Assembly: GCA_022457155.1 (NCBI GenBank)
Contig: JAJGOT010000345.1
Coordinates: 1 to 64,000 of the forward strand
Reading direction: 5' to 3'
Source of the DNA: Cladopsammia gracilis
Taxonomy: Eukaryota > Cnidaria > Anthozoa > Scleractinia > Dendrophylliidae
DNA length: 64,000 nucleotides
Part shown: in pieces, positions 22,641 to 34,689 of the stretch
Numbering within the stretch: position 1 is the stretch's first letter
How the letters are laid out: each line of letters opens with the position of its first letter
The notes under the pieces: model-generated
What the model saw: the letters and a program-made list of their open reading frames with translations, nothing else
Database searches by the model: none
What the model was told of the DNA's origin: nothing
Program-made: the position numbers and the translations under genes

Positions 22641-23279
22641 AATTTCAAATAATATTCGGTTTTCTACAATCTTTCCGTGCGCTTGGCTGTTTGTGAGTCG
22701 AAATTGTGTGAATTATAAATGCTGATTGGTTTGTTATTGACATCAGGTGAATGTTCACATGCAAAACAGGTGACAGTTGGCAGCTTGAAACATCTGACCT
22801 ATTTCTGTTCACTCAACAAAAATTCATCACTGAGTATTTTTTTGACATAAAGAAGCTCTGCATTTACAAAACTCCGAAAAAGAATTCTTAAAATGGTAGG
22901 GTGCTGGTACTGAAGGAGAAATTTTCACCGAAAGTGAAGAAAATTTCCCATGAAGTCCAAGTGACTGAATTCTCTGAAACCAAAAGTGACCAACAGTTGC
23001 GTATTTCGCCTGTGAACTTTTACCGATGTCAGTAAATAAACTAATCAACATTCGTTATTTCTAATACATGCATGGCTACTGTTGGAAGATTAGAATAATC
23101 AATTTAAAACCTGAATTTTGATTTCAATAAATCAGTCTGTTCCCGATTAATGAAAGTCATTCCCAACTGTTTTCATACAAGCCTATCTGTGGTCAAGGTA
23201 TGACAAAATCTTAACTGAATCTTAACAGTGGACAAAATCTTAACTGGAAGATTTTCTATATCCACCAAAGTCTCTGCAT

Positions 23280-23630
23280 ACGTGCTACATACATACATGC
23301 ATACATACATAACCTTTATTTTCACTCAAATTTTAGAGTAGCTTACAGAAGCTAATATTTTCGAGAACATAAAAGTTAAAACTGTATAGCGTTTACAAAT
23401 AAATTTATATCATTAAGAAGAAAAAAAAATCATATAGCTAAGCGAGCCAGGGACTAAACAAAGTTACTTCACTGAATTTTTCTTCTAAAGTCTTCAAACA
23501 CACACTAGTGCAGATAAAATCAGGCAGAGCATTCCATAGTTTAGCTGAAAAATAAGAAAACAAATTAAGGCCATAGCTAGTTGTTCTAGGTTTACTAAGT
23601 GACAGAATGTAATTGAGGCCAGGCTGAAGA
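23280..23630 (-). mobile_element. 5'-truncated LINE 3' end with (TATG)n tail
   Basis: On the minus strand, about 23627-23438 reads a reverse-transcriptase-ORF C-terminus containing TTSYGLNLFSYFSAKLWNAL and ending ..FSPWLA then TAG. S-Y-x-x-A-K-L-W-N-x-L-P is typical of CR1/Jockey-like LINEs. The 3' UTR follows down to a (TATG)n tail at 23313-23282. Confidence 0.7.
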
Positions 23631-23929
23631 TCGAAGAAATTGCAATTGAGGAATCACTTTGAAACTCGTAATTTCTTTAAAGCCACATCTTTCAACGTAG
23701 ATTAGATAATCAAGGGAAGATTCAGAGACTTGTATTTTCTAGCGCGACACGATTTTGACTCACAGGGGCCAGTGTGTGTATTGACTGGCGACAAAATTTG
23801 CCTTTTGCCTCCCTTGACAGTCTACTTATTGCGCATGGTTGTTGTTTTGAATTGGCCAATGAGAATGCAGAATGTCATGATCGTGGTAATGCTCTAACTG
23901 CTGTGGCCACACGAACAGCCGAGCGCACA

Positions 23930-24330
23930 GGAAGATTGCAGAAAACCGAATATTATTGAAATTTCTCCCCCTAAAATCACAGTGCGATCGCCGAGAGGAG
24001 TCAATGTGATAGGAAATGTACGTGACCTTATGGCTGTGGTGTTTTTATGGCGATTCGGTCCACCCTTTGTGATGCGAGAGAGATTTGTGGGACAAGGTCA
24101 CCGGGAGTAACCGGCCTTGCTTCGCTTTATGAGTGGAAGCGACAACCAACGACATGACGAAAACTTGTAAGCCACAAAACCGTCTAAAATGGACATCATT
24201 TGCGCTCAAACTGCATAAAAGATAACGAAAACACAATGTTGAGGTAAGTGAACTTTATCTATACATTGAAGCTTTATTTGTGTAATAACAAAGAACCATC
24301 ACATACTAAGCTTGGGCTGCCTGTAGCCTG
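23930..24330 (+). repeat. Right arm of the inverted pair, upstream of the recombinase pseudogene
   Basis: Inverted copy of 22200-22640 with GAG then GTAAGTGAAC at about 24241-24250. Its plus-strand frames are broken by stops, unlike the other arm. Because the recombinase exons lie downstream on the same strand, this may be the 5' exon of that gene (inference). Confidence 0.55.
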
Positions 24331-24479
24331 ACATGTCTTGCAGCGCAGCCCATTAAGCTATAGCTTTATAGCTTTAAAAGTTTGAAGAGCCCAGATGGTT
24401 TAGCTTGATTGGACTGAAAAGAATGGAGTAATTGATTCATAAATGCTTGACCGAATGATTCAGCAGATCATCGTCATAT

Positions 24480-24669
24480 ACATAACTGTCATATTCTTCT
24501 TAAATCATCCAGGCTAGGGCAATATTCCCTGTCATTTCAGGGTCCAAAAATATGGAACAGCATTGACAAAACGACAAAAGATATTAAGTTAATTTTCTCT
24601 TTTAAAAAATGTATCAAGCAAAACATTCTACATGTATCAAAGCACAGCAATGATGGTAGTGGCAAATGA
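24480..24669 (+). mobile_element. LINE ORF2 C-terminal fragment
   Basis: The plus-strand frame contains SLSFQGPKIWNSIDKTTKD and then SFKKCIKQNIL, with stop TGA at 24667. F-x-G-P-K-I-W-N-S-I is typical of the C-terminus of Jockey/CR1-like reverse-transcriptase proteins. About 900 bp of AT-rich sequence follows and may include its 3' UTR. Confidence 0.6.
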
Positions 24670-25560
24670 TTCTTCAGTAAACAAATTTTTCACCCTTTAT
24701 TGCTTCCATACAATGTTTTATTGTTATCTTCAATTGAATTGTAAAACAAGCATTCAACCTAAAGTTATGTAATGTCCGTCGAAGGGGGTCTATTACAGTG
24801 TACTTCAAGCATTTCTGCTTTTGTATAGACTCCTTGTCACTTTTAATTTTAAGCTTGTTACTGAGAATCCAATCATGCTTACTCTGGGCAAAATCATTGT
24901 CCAATTTAAGTTAAAATCAAATAGTATTAATGTATCAAAAATATAAGTAGATCCCATTTTTGCTTTTCTCACACAGCATTTGTATGCATGCATTTTGACA
25001 CAAAGGTGTGAAAATCTGCTTTTATTAACTTCAACTTTTATTACTTCCATCACTTTTTACTACAATGTATATTATTAATAGAAAACAACAGTACTTTCAT
25101 TCAGGTTGCAAAGTTTTGTAATGACTTTCCAACCTTGTGTTCACAGTCAGTCATGCATGATAAATGCCATGCTATTCTTCAATTGTTAAAACTGAATGGC
25201 ATCATTTATGTTCAAAATTAAGAATGGGCAATAAAGTTATAAACAGAATTTATGAGGTAGAAATATATGAACTTTAGCCTTGCTTTATTAATACATCTAG
25301 CTGTCTTTGGAAAAATATTCTCCCTTTTGAGGCACAAATTAATTTCCATTAAAATGCTTTAAAATTTGGTGTGAATATTTATTAATAATTGGCACCTTTT
25401 GAAGCAGATAAAAGTGACAATAAAGTATTTCCCTTGTTATAATTCAAAGAAATACAGTATTTGTGCCATTTCATAAGGGTTGAACTAAAACTTATGCCTG
25501 ATTCCTACTTGTGAAATAAACTCTAGTATATGTGTAGGGTTTACTTTAAACTATCAAATT
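24670..25560. other. AT-rich sequence, no gene
   Basis: Probable LINE 3' UTR and/or first intron of the recombinase pseudogene. No coding frame is supported. Confidence 0.35.
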
Positions 25561-25863
25561 AATTTCAGAAATGTTGAGTGAGACCAAAGGCAAGAGGCTG
25601 GGAACACTCTGCTGCCGTGGCGTTAAGCCCCCAGTAGTTAGAGGCCATGCCGCAGCCTTCAACTACATCAGTGTACATGTACTGGTTCAAGGCTTTTGGT
25701 CATACAGGCTATTACAGCCAGTCTGTTGAAGTTTCAAACATAGATGTGTCCCAAAAGGTCATTTCTAAGGGCAATCCCATTAATTCACCAGGTAAATGAA
25801 GTCTTGGTTGTTGAATTGCTTTGTTGATATATGTGCACTTTAGGTCTGCATGTGAATATGGTC

Positions 25864-26380
25864 AACTCTCTCTAAGACTGACACTGTCGGGACCAGCCCC
25901 AACTGTCCGTCTTAGAGAGGTTTCCGGCTTATAGAGAATCGAGGTAACGTGACACCAGTAAATATGAGACAATAAAGCTTGACCTATGCACAATGAATAC
26001 ACAAAATCAAATCAAATCAATTTATTTAAGTGTCAGAGTTCTAGCACACGAGTGCTAATTGTGGACACTTTCCAGATTTAATTGCAATTTGGAAATGTTG
26101 GTTTTTGTTGGTTCTGTTTAAAGTTGTTTACTTAAGCAAAACCTACAAACTGAAATAAAAGTAATATTAGAAAAGTCGACTCATTTGTTCATAATTATTC
26201 AGCACTTATATTTCCGTTTTGAAGTATTTTCCTCTAAAAAGGCACTTCTCAAGTGTCAGTTGTCCTTCTTAGAGAGGTGTCCATCTTATAGAGAGGTTAC
26301 AGTTACAGAAAAATGACTGAAAAACAGCAGGGACCAACACCAGATGTCCATCTTATAGAGGTGTCTGTTAAGAGAGAGTT
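25864..26380. mobile_element. TIR element with 'aactctctct' ends
   Basis: aactctctctaagactgaca at the left is mirrored by tgtctgttaagagagagtt at the right. Internal subrepeats (cttagagaggt, cttatagagagg) recur. It lies in the first intron of the recombinase pseudogene. Confidence 0.6.
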
Positions 26381-27350
26381 AATTAATTATGAACAAATGA
26401 GTCAACAAGTGATCAGTAAGGAAATACATGTAAATTAAATGGCAGTTTTTAGTCTTTTAATCGTGATGGTGAAATGTACTACATACCATAAAAAATAAGG
26501 GTGCTTGTTGCCCCGCAAAGTCAAAAATGTTTCCTTGAAGATGTCCTTTTTTATTACATTATTACCTTTAGTAAGCATTAACTGCTTTGTTCTGTATTTC
26601 ACCTACAGGAATCAAAACAGGTCAAAAAAATTAAAACCCTTCCTAACTGTGCTTGTGGTGTCACACCATGCAGGAAAACCTTTTTGGAGGAAAATGTGCT
26701 CTTTTTATTGTAATATAGAATAATATAGAATAAAAAACAAACTTATAAATAGTTAGTGAGTTTAGAGTTGTTGATGCAATTAAATGGTAAAATGTCTTGC
26801 CAAACTCACATCTCATCACATGGAAAAGCAGAATTGGGTCTTAAATATTGGCATGTAAGGATGTAAGATAGAGGATATGTGGGGATGCAAGGTTATTAGG
26901 GCACCAAAATTTACTTTCTCTGAGACAGTATAATTTTTATACTTGTTAAGTAGTCATTCTGGATAAGAATAATTGATTGCAGTATTCTTTTTGTATTCTT
27001 TCAGATGTCAAAGACTCTTTTAATAAAGAGTTATCTACTCACAGCATAAGAAGGTCTGCAACCTGATGGGCTGCCAGGTGTGGAGCAAATGACAGCTCTA
27101 TCAAAAGGGCAGGCAGATGGTATGTAAGATAATGTAGATTTTAACATTTCAACAATAAAATCTTTCATTTTGTCTATCTACATTTAACAATAATTATTGT
27201 TTCATAATTATTGTCTCAAGATCAAGTGTTTAGGGCAGCGTTTGTTTATTTTTAAAATTATTTACTGGTAAATTATTTACTGATAGCTGTTTTGCTTGAT
27301 TCTTTTTTGCCTTTTAGCTGAAATCAGTGAAATGATTTGTAATAAAAATA

Positions 27351-27499
27351 AGCGAAAAGAAACAACGTTTCAAAGTCATCCTGGCTTCATTTACAAGTCA
27401 AAAGATCACTGTTCAGGTGGAGTTAATTTATACTACTGTATTCAGTGTCAAAACTTCTTATTAAGCCAGGATGTCTTCGAAACGTCGTTTCTTTTCGCT
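27351..27499. repeat. Foldback element, ~150 bp
   Basis: agcgaaaagaaacaacgttt with catcctggctt is mirrored by aagccaggatg with aaacgtcgtttcttttcgct. It lies in the second intron of the recombinase pseudogene. Confidence 0.8.
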
Positions 27500-28147
27500 A
27501 AATATTTTTTATTATAATTTATAACTTGTTTCTCTATACCTTTACTCATTAGAATCAGTGAAATGGACTAAATTTAGTGTTCCATTTTATTTTTCAGGAA
27601 GTCTAACAGTTTCAAACTCTACATGCAAGATGCCGGGGCAGAAATGATCAAAGAACACCACGATGGCCAGCCAGTGTCAGACCATAAAATGTGGATGTTC
27701 AAACCCCTGAGATAACGTCTGATAGTTGTGTATTAACATGTACAAGTTGCAAATGATGGCGATGATGGCTACAGTGTATAATATAATGGACACACAAAAC
27801 TAGGCAACTAACCCCTTATATGCGTGCATAACAGTATCTCAGGGGCATACATGAACATCCACATTTTGTAAACATATATTGTTCAATTTTGACTTGACCA
27901 GTCCAAGTTTCAGACATGAAATGCCCCACCGTTAGGCTCAAGAAAGGTTTTTCGAAAGTTTACAGGAGAGATCTATGTAATAGCTGTTTGTGTTGCATCG
28001 ATCCCGGTTGCTGTGAACATTTGGTGTTGCACACCAGCTGAGTTTGCCAGATTATCCACTGAGACAGTTTTGGGCCAGCTTAGTTTTTTACTGCAAGTGT
28101 TGTACTTGTTTATTAAGTTCAAAGGGACCAACAAATATGAGAGTAGA

Positions 28148-28257
28148 GTATTTTCCTCAGACTGTGAAACAGTTTCTAATAGTTAGTCAATGGAAATACT
28201 GTAAGATCTACTAAGTTCTGTTAGTGTACTTTTTCACGGTCTGAGGAAAATCACTCT
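28148..28257. repeat. Foldback element 'ttttcctcagactgtgaaac', copy 1
   Basis: ttttcctcagactgtgaaac is mirrored by tttcacggtctgaggaaaat. Same family as 32994-33131. Confidence 0.8.
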
Positions 28258-28360
28258 ATAATAATATTACTAGCAGTAATCACAGATTATGGAGACGCGT
28301 TCGAAGGAATTTCCGGCGGAAATGAACCCCTGAAAAAACCAATAGGGGCGGCCATTTGGT

Positions 28361-28535
28361 AGCCTGTTCCAGGCGTTCAGATAGTGGGGAAAGCGCGAAG
28401 AAAAGCGAGCGAAAAAATGGCGGGAGGCGAGGCGCTTCCTCTCCCCAGCCTCCCCGCAATTTTTTCGCTCCCTTTTCTTCGCGCCTTCCCCAACTATTCG
28501 CGCTTTCCCCACTATCTGAACGCCTGGAACAGGCT
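28361..28535. repeat. GC-rich palindromic MITE, ~175 bp
   Basis: gcctgttccaggcgttcaga at the left is mirrored by tctgaacgcctggaacaggc at the right, with long arms and a short loop. TA stands at both outer ends and gccatttgg flanks each side, suggesting a TA target. Confidence 0.8.
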
Positions 28536-28589
28536 AGCCATTTGGAATACTACAATTTGTTAAGAGGTTCTGTAGCTGCGTGGCACTAA

Positions 28590-29740
28590 ATTCTGACTTT
28601 CGTTTCTTCTGAAGGTCGCGCGCGCGCATGCAAGAGACAATCATTTTAAACTTTAGATGTCGTGGCGTATTTCTCAACGAACATATTTCCACTGAAGAAG
28701 GGCAAAGCCCGAAACGTTTGGAACTTATTAAAAAACTTTGGCACTTTAAAATACCATTTATAATAGCCATTTGGAAGACCATCTACCAAAAAATCTCAAA
28801 TTTTACTGCACATAAACCACAGGACAACCAACACGAATTAGGATTGCGTTCTTCAAACGCGATTAGGCTCTTAATTAGAAATTAATTAAAATCACCTGAG
28901 AATCTGACAAATATTTCCAACCTGTTTAAAATGCTGAAAGCAATACAAGAGTACAAAAAAAAAAAATCTGCAATTATTTATTTCAATCTTGTTGTTAAAG
29001 TTTTGTTTAGGATTTCAAAGAATATAGTGAATATTTATGACTAGAGACACTAGTCAAAATTTTTGGTACCAGGGGTGGTAATTTATCACAAATGCGACCT
29101 TTTTTAAGGTTTCTAGTTATACAAAAACGTTGTTGTGTTTTTTGAAATGCTACCAAATCCTTGTGACCCTGTCATGAAACTTAGAGGCAATTTTCCATTT
29201 CACTAATTACTTATATTTATTTACTTGATTACTTGGGTTATTGGAGGGGGGGGGGGGGGGGGGGGAGGAACTCACTCATGGAATCACCCGTGTAAATATT
29301 ACGGTGATTATTTTTGTTAATGTTGTTTATTATTTGTACAATAAAATGTCAGTTTTGTTTCATTTTGGCTGTTTTATTTTATTTCAAAGGAAAGAGTGGG
29401 AGATACCGATATTTATTTAAACGAAGTTCACACGGTGTTTAGCAAAACCGCGGTCTAAGCCAATTCCAATTCTGGCCAACCCTAAACGATATTTACCTAA
29501 GCAGTGTCTGGAAGGCATATAACACAGACTAGCAAAACATTCATTTACTTCAAATGACCTGCTTATAAACAGACATGGAGGTCCATTGTCTTAAGTTAGA
29601 TTTCGTTTAATTAACCGGCCCTTTGTTTCTTTCCTGTACATGTTAAGGCATTTTGCGTCAACTCAATTGAACTTGTGATGTGAGAGATTAAAAATATGGT
29701 CTTATAAATAAACCATAGTTCATATCAAACACGTCCATCG
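28590..29740. other. Spacer; G run, no gene
   Basis: Includes gaagaagggcaaagcccgaa near 28693 (a common repeat motif) and a G run at 29245-29265. No supported coding frame. Confidence 0.35.
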
Positions 29741-30287
29741 GTGTACCATGTTTTGCGTCAACTCAATCTGTGGTGTCGTAGACGTGGGCTATAGCCCATG
29801 ACCGTGATGCCATAGATCAAGTTGACGCAAAATATGGTCTTAACCAGTAAGTCGTGTTTTGAGTTCAATTCCAACCATGGCGTATCGGTGTATGCCATGT
29901 TTTGCGTCAACTCAATCTGTGGTGTCATAGACGTGGGCTATAGCCCATGACCGTGATGCCATAGATTGAGTTGACGCAAAATATGGTCTTAACCAGTAAG
30001 TCGTGTTTTGAGTTCAATTCCAACCATGGCGTATCTGTGTATGCCATGTTTTGCGTCAACTCAATCTGTGGTGTCATAGACGTGGGCTATAGCCCATGAC
30101 CGTGATGCCATAGATTGAGTTGACGCAAAATATGGTCTTAACCAGTAAGTCGTGTTTTGAGTTCAATTCCAACCATGGCGTATCGGTGTATGCCATATTT
30201 TGCGTCAACTCAATCTGTGGTGTCGTAGACGTGGGCTAGCCCATGACCGTGATGCCATAGTTTGAGTTGACGCAAAATATGGTCTTA
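29741..30287. repeat. 149-bp tandem satellite, ~3.7 units, hairpin-containing monomer
   Basis: ttttgcgtca recurs at 29751, 29900, 30049 and 30198, spaced exactly 149 bp. Each unit contains an internal inverted repeat (ttttgcgtcaactcaatct versus agattgagttgacgcaaaat) around gtgggctatagcccatgac. Confidence 0.92.
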
Positions 30288-31102
30288 CAGGGCCGTAGCA
30301 AGCCTTAAAAAACTGGAGGGGGGGGGGGGGGGCACAAATGTTTCGGACCCAATGGACGGGCTTCTGCCCGTCCCTTCTAGAGGGGTCCGGTGGCATGCAC
30401 CCCCGAAATTTTTGAAAATGAAACACCGGAAACTGCATTTTCCAGCATTTTGGGCTTTTAAATTTCAATTTTTTGATAGACGAAAACTCTTTCTAAACTG
30501 ACACTTATTTATTCAAAGCACAGCACATTTCCATGATCCAAAAGGCTTACGCAGTGAAATAATTGCACATGATCACACAAACATCAATATCTATTTCCAT
30601 AGATTTTTCTTATAATCCCAATAAAATTCTAATAATAGTTGCAAAAAACAATCATTGAGAAGCACAACAGTTGAACAGAGTCAATGCAGTGGTACTTTCT
30701 CTGGGGCGGATCCAGAGGATTTGTAAAATTTAGAGAAATAAGAAATATTGAAGATTTAGTGAAGTTTTAAAATAAGAATTTGTAGTTAATAATTAATAGG
30801 CGGACACCAAGTTAGTCCACAAGCAACCTGGGGTGCTCTTGCGTGGGTATCAACTGTCTCCAGTTGGTGTTCCAAAAATCTTTTTTTTTCCTTCTATCCC
30901 TTCTCTAAACCTCTTCAAATTTCATTCAAATTCATGTTTATCCCCGCCTTAAGGCGGAGAAGAAGCGCTCGCTGATGGCGTTGGTAGCTGACATGACAAG
31001 CAGAAGCGTGCAAGGGGGCAAATCTCACTCAGTGGGAGTTTGCGACCATTTCCGAGTGATTGAAATCAGTTTTATTTTCAACATTTCAAATGTTGAAAAT
31101 AA

Positions 31103-31162
<60 letters not shown>

Positions 31163-31233
31163 TGATAAAATAAACTTAAATAATGATAAAATAAATAAAC
31201 CCCCGGCCCCTCCCCTAGCTTGCTATGACCCTG
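30288..31233. mobile_element. 946-bp TIR element with 5-bp target duplication TCTTA
   Basis: It starts cagggccgtagcaagcctta and ends taggcttg-type gcttgctatgaccctg. TCTTA stands on both sides (30283-30287 and 31234-31238), and removing the element restores the satellite unit's ggtcttaaccagtaag. The interior holds a G run (30317-30332), a (AAT)n tract at 31100-31160 and no transposase. The parent superfamily is uncertain. Confidence 0.75.
31100..31160. repeat. (AAT)n microsatellite
   Basis: About 20 AAT units. Poly-Asn and poly-Tyr frames over it are artefacts. Confidence 0.95.
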
Positions 31234-31706
31234 TCTTAACCAGTAAGACTTGTTTTGAGTTAAATTCAAATGTGGTGCGAACTTTTCTTGTGAACTTAAG
31301 GAAAAGATGTTAGTCGGGCTACATAATTGATGTGATTGTTACGCGGCTAACAAGATACCGAAAGAAGTCTAAGAAAACTACTACTGTTGCTATTATTGAG
31401 GTAGAAATAATCGATTCATATTCAAACTATGGCATTTTCATGGAGACGTGATTTGAGATAACTCAAACTATGTCATCATCAATAAAACACAGTTTGAGAT
31501 AGAAATAATGACTCAAAATGTGTCATTCAGCGTGAAGTCATAGTTAGCAATAACGCAAAACACGTCTAAATCCAGAAACCTCATTTTGCGATAACTCATA
31601 CTATGGTATTAATTCTTCGCAAAAGTTCATGATTCATCCCTCACTTAATACTATTAGTGGAAAGGGATGATACACAGGCTAATTTTACAAAAGTTCGCTG
31701 CTAGAT

Positions 31707-32060
31707 ATGACCATATTTTGCGTCAACTCAATCTATGGCATCACGGCCACGTTCACGATACCACAGATTGAGTTGACGCAATACATGGCATACACCGATA
31801 TGACATGATTTGAATTGAACTCAAAACACGACTTACTGGTTAAGACCATATTTTGCGTCAACTCAATCTATGGCATCACGGTCTTGGGGTCCACGTCCAC
31901 GATACCACAGATTGAGTTGACGCAATACATGGCATACACCGATATGACATGATTTGAATTGAACTCAAAACACGTCTTACTGGTTAAGACCATATTTTGC
32001 ATCAACAATATCTATGGCATCACGGCTTGGCCTATAGCCCATAACAGTTATACCACAGCT
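31707..32060. repeat. Inverted array of the 149-bp satellite, ~2.5 units
   Basis: ccatattttgcgtcaactca occurs at 31710, 31846 and, mutated, 31990. Flanking modules (tcaaaacacgacttactggt, taagaccata) are reverse complements of the 29741 array. Confidence 0.85.
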
Positions 32061-32564
32061 CCATTAATAGCTTGATGCAACTAGTATAAATGCTGGAGAG
32101 GGTAATCAGCCGTCTGGACAAAGTTGGAAAGGTTGGTAACGCATCTATCTAAATACGGGCAAACGATCGGATCATCTGTCTACACGATTATCCACTTCAG
32201 TTCGTCTGCCAATAGGAAAGAAAAGTGAACTGATCGTCTATACGGATTATCCGTCTGTATGTCCGTATTGTAGACAGTTGCTTTAATAGTTTTATCAGTT
32301 GTGGAAGCGGGGCTCTTTTTTATGCCGCATATTTATTCACTAAAACGGGAAAGGAGTATGAGCACTCAAAACAAAAGAAAACAATGGAACTGTTATCTGT
32401 TGTCAAAAGCCCAGTCATTTCCTTATTTTGAATTAAAACACATTAATCCGACCACCCAGTTATTGCAACCAATCTTTCATGGCCCAACAGTGGTCGTATG
32501 ATCGGGGTTGCACACTTGTAGTACCTTCGTTATCTAATTTCTATTTAATGGGTAAAGTTTTAAA

Positions 32565-32751
32565 TAGGCCATTTGCACGATGACGTCATTTGACTACTAC
32601 TACCAGAATTTATTTCGTTTTTCCTTTCTTATTTAAATTTTGTAATCCCAGTGCGGTTTAAATAATAATAGCCCTAATTTGCACTACAAAACAAAAAACT
32701 GAAGGATTCTGGTAGTAGTAGTCAAATGACGTTATCGTGCAAATGGCCTAT
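32565..32751. repeat. Foldback element, ~187 bp
   Basis: aggccatttgcacgatgacg with catttgactactac is mirrored by gtagtagtcaaatgacg with cgtgcaaatggcct. TA stands at each end. Confidence 0.85.
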
Positions 32752-32993
32752 TAAAAGCCACTCTTACGGAGACAAAATGAAAAGCACATCTTTTAATAAA
32801 CTTAACGAAATGATACAGAATGAAATTGACGATACTTAAATCCTAATTTCTGACAGTAATTTATTCATTATTAAGTTGATTAAATTTAGTGATTAATAAT
32901 AATTATCTAGTAATTACCAAAATTAATGACTAAGTTCCATTCCTGGAACCTATCCTCAATTCTAATTGTATAGACAACGACACACTTTGCACA

Positions 32994-33131
32994 GTGATTT
33001 TCCTCAGACTGTGAAACAGTTGGTACACTAATAGAGGTTAGTAGATCTTATTTCCATTGTTTTCTTTTGTGTCTATTTGACTATTATACACTAACTACTA
33101 GAAACTGTTTCACGGTCTGAGAAAAATCACT
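32994..33131. repeat. Foldback element 'ttttcctcagactgtgaaac', copy 2
   Basis: gtgattttcctcagactgtg is mirrored by cacggtctgagaaaaatcac. Same family as 28148-28257. Confidence 0.8.
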
Positions 33132-33139
33132 ATCACACT

Positions 33140-34200
33140 CACTGAATACTGAATTGACTGAATGCTTTCAATTGAGCAGATGGCACAACATGGATGTACA
33201 TGTACCTATTGTATAACCAAATGACTACTGTGCTACACACTCAAAGGCTAAAGAAGGAATCCCAAACAGTGTAAACCAAGTTTGAAAGCAAAATTCATAG
33301 CACAAGCTTGTAAAAAGTAAAACCAACAAATTTGGCAGTTATCCTCATAGATAATGCTTTTGAAATAAATTGAAGAAACAAACCTCCAAAGTATACCAAG
33401 ATAAAATTGATAAGGGTTTTGGATAAAGCAGGGACACAGGGATCACAACTTTCCCATTCAATACTTTGTCCCAGCTACTTTAACTTTTCAGAGCATATCT
33501 ATGATCCTTGCTAAATCAAATTCGGTCTCTAGCAAAAACGAAGTTTGATTCCTTCTCTAATATCAGCGTTTTTGTAATAAACTAAGTGGTCTTGCATTTG
33601 TGATTCCTCCCATTGAATAAATTTCCTACTGTAACTTAATAAAATATAACTACATGTATGAAATGACTAAGCCTTGTCCCAGCATCATCTTGCCAGCAGC
33701 AGCAAGAGATAACTGTCAAATACAAGATCACATGACCGTATTAAATTATTAACCAATCATGAGCCTAGTGCGACTTGGAATAGTCATGTGATGATCTGTC
33801 TGCAATTATTTTGTCTGCTTGTGTCATGTTGCTATTTTTAAAACTGATACATGTAGGTACCGACGACAAGGTTGGAAATGGCCAATAACATATGCTGTTA
33901 TGAATACATGTATCTCCTTTTTTCTTTATCAGTCAAAATTCCACCTAGATTAGATTAGCCCAGATTAGCTATGCTATAAGCGGGTTTGTAGATATTTAAA
34001 TTTTTATTTCTTTAAATTTAGATCAATTAATTAATGTAACAGTGTTGAAAACCAATAAACCAATAGTCAATAGTCAATTGCACAGACAAAGGAAAACAAC
34101 CAACAAGAAGCTACAGGGATACACTAAACCCAAAACATTTTGGACGCTTTCAATTTTGGGCAATTGAAATAATTATTGTAGATTTGCTAGTCTACATTGT
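33140..34200. other. AT-rich spacer, nothing recognised
   Basis: No supported coding frame or delimited repeat. Confidence 0.4.
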
Positions 34201-34209
34201 GTAGTAGTA

Positions 34210-34393
34210 AGAACTCCAGGACTGCTAAAAGAGGTCAAGCTTGCAATCCAGAGAAACCTGAAAACCCTGCAAGCGTCCTATAACATTCCAGACGACCTAA
34301 TTCTGAACTTTGACCAAACCCCATTGTCTTGGAATTGACGAAGCAATTAATGCAGAAATTGATGCTGAAGATCCCTTTGAGGATTTACATTAA
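34210..34393 (+). pseudogene. Internally deleted pogo/Tigger-like transposase remnant
   Basis: Frame 1 (34210-34338) contains KLAIQRNLKTLQASYNIPDD followed by LILNFDQTPL, like the N-F-D-Q-T block carrying the first catalytic Asp of pogo/Jerky-type DDE domains. It then stops. An overlapping frame (34331-34393) reads GIDEAIN and DAEDPFEDLH before TAA, like the acidic C-terminal tail of such proteins. The whole catalytic middle is missing, so the copy is a deletion derivative. Confidence 0.5.
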
Positions 34394-34689
34394 TGCAGGG
34401 AATTGATGTATCTCTTATTTTGAGCATCTTTATTAACCTTAAAGCAAGTAAATTGTTCCCAGTCCAAAAATTGTCCATTCAAAATATAACGTCCAAAATG
34501 TTTGGGGTTAAATGTATGACAATTTTTTATCATTTTGTTTGGCTTTATTGTGGTTTCTACTTTCATTTGAAACACAATAGAAGTGACAAATTAACCATAT
34601 GACCATTTAATCAAAGAATTAAGTTAATTCTTGCTGTACATATTACAGTTTTTCTTGTTTTATGATGTTCGCTTCTGTCAAATTGCCTC

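Larger units (their letters stand above)
25569..27715 (+). pseudogene. Intron-containing tyrosine recombinase, broken by a nonsense codon
   Basis: Three splice-bounded blocks share one frame: 25569-25791 (AG before, GTAAAT after), 27005-27119 (TTTCAG before, GTATGT after) and 27598-27715 (TTTTCAG before, stop TAA at 27713). Block 2 reads THSIRRSAT, a stop, then WAARCGANDSSIKRAGRW, and block 3 continues KSNSFKLYMQDAG. This matches the C-terminal active-site region of tyrosine recombinases: H-x-x-R, then a G-R/D-W-K-S segment, then the nucleophile Tyr (in KLYMQ), as in DIRS/Crypton-type elements. The TGA at 27064 breaks the frame and could be a CpG-decayed CGA. Block 1 has a TAG early in the same frame. 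The more N-terminal catalytic Arg was not found. A MITE sits in each intron. Confidence 0.55.

Noticed and set aside
31078..31313. Poly-Asn and poly-Tyr open frames
   Set aside because: They are translations of the (AAT)n microsatellite.
29741..32060. CRISPR-like array
   Set aside because: Repeats are contiguous 149-bp satellite units with no unique spacers, in a eukaryotic context.
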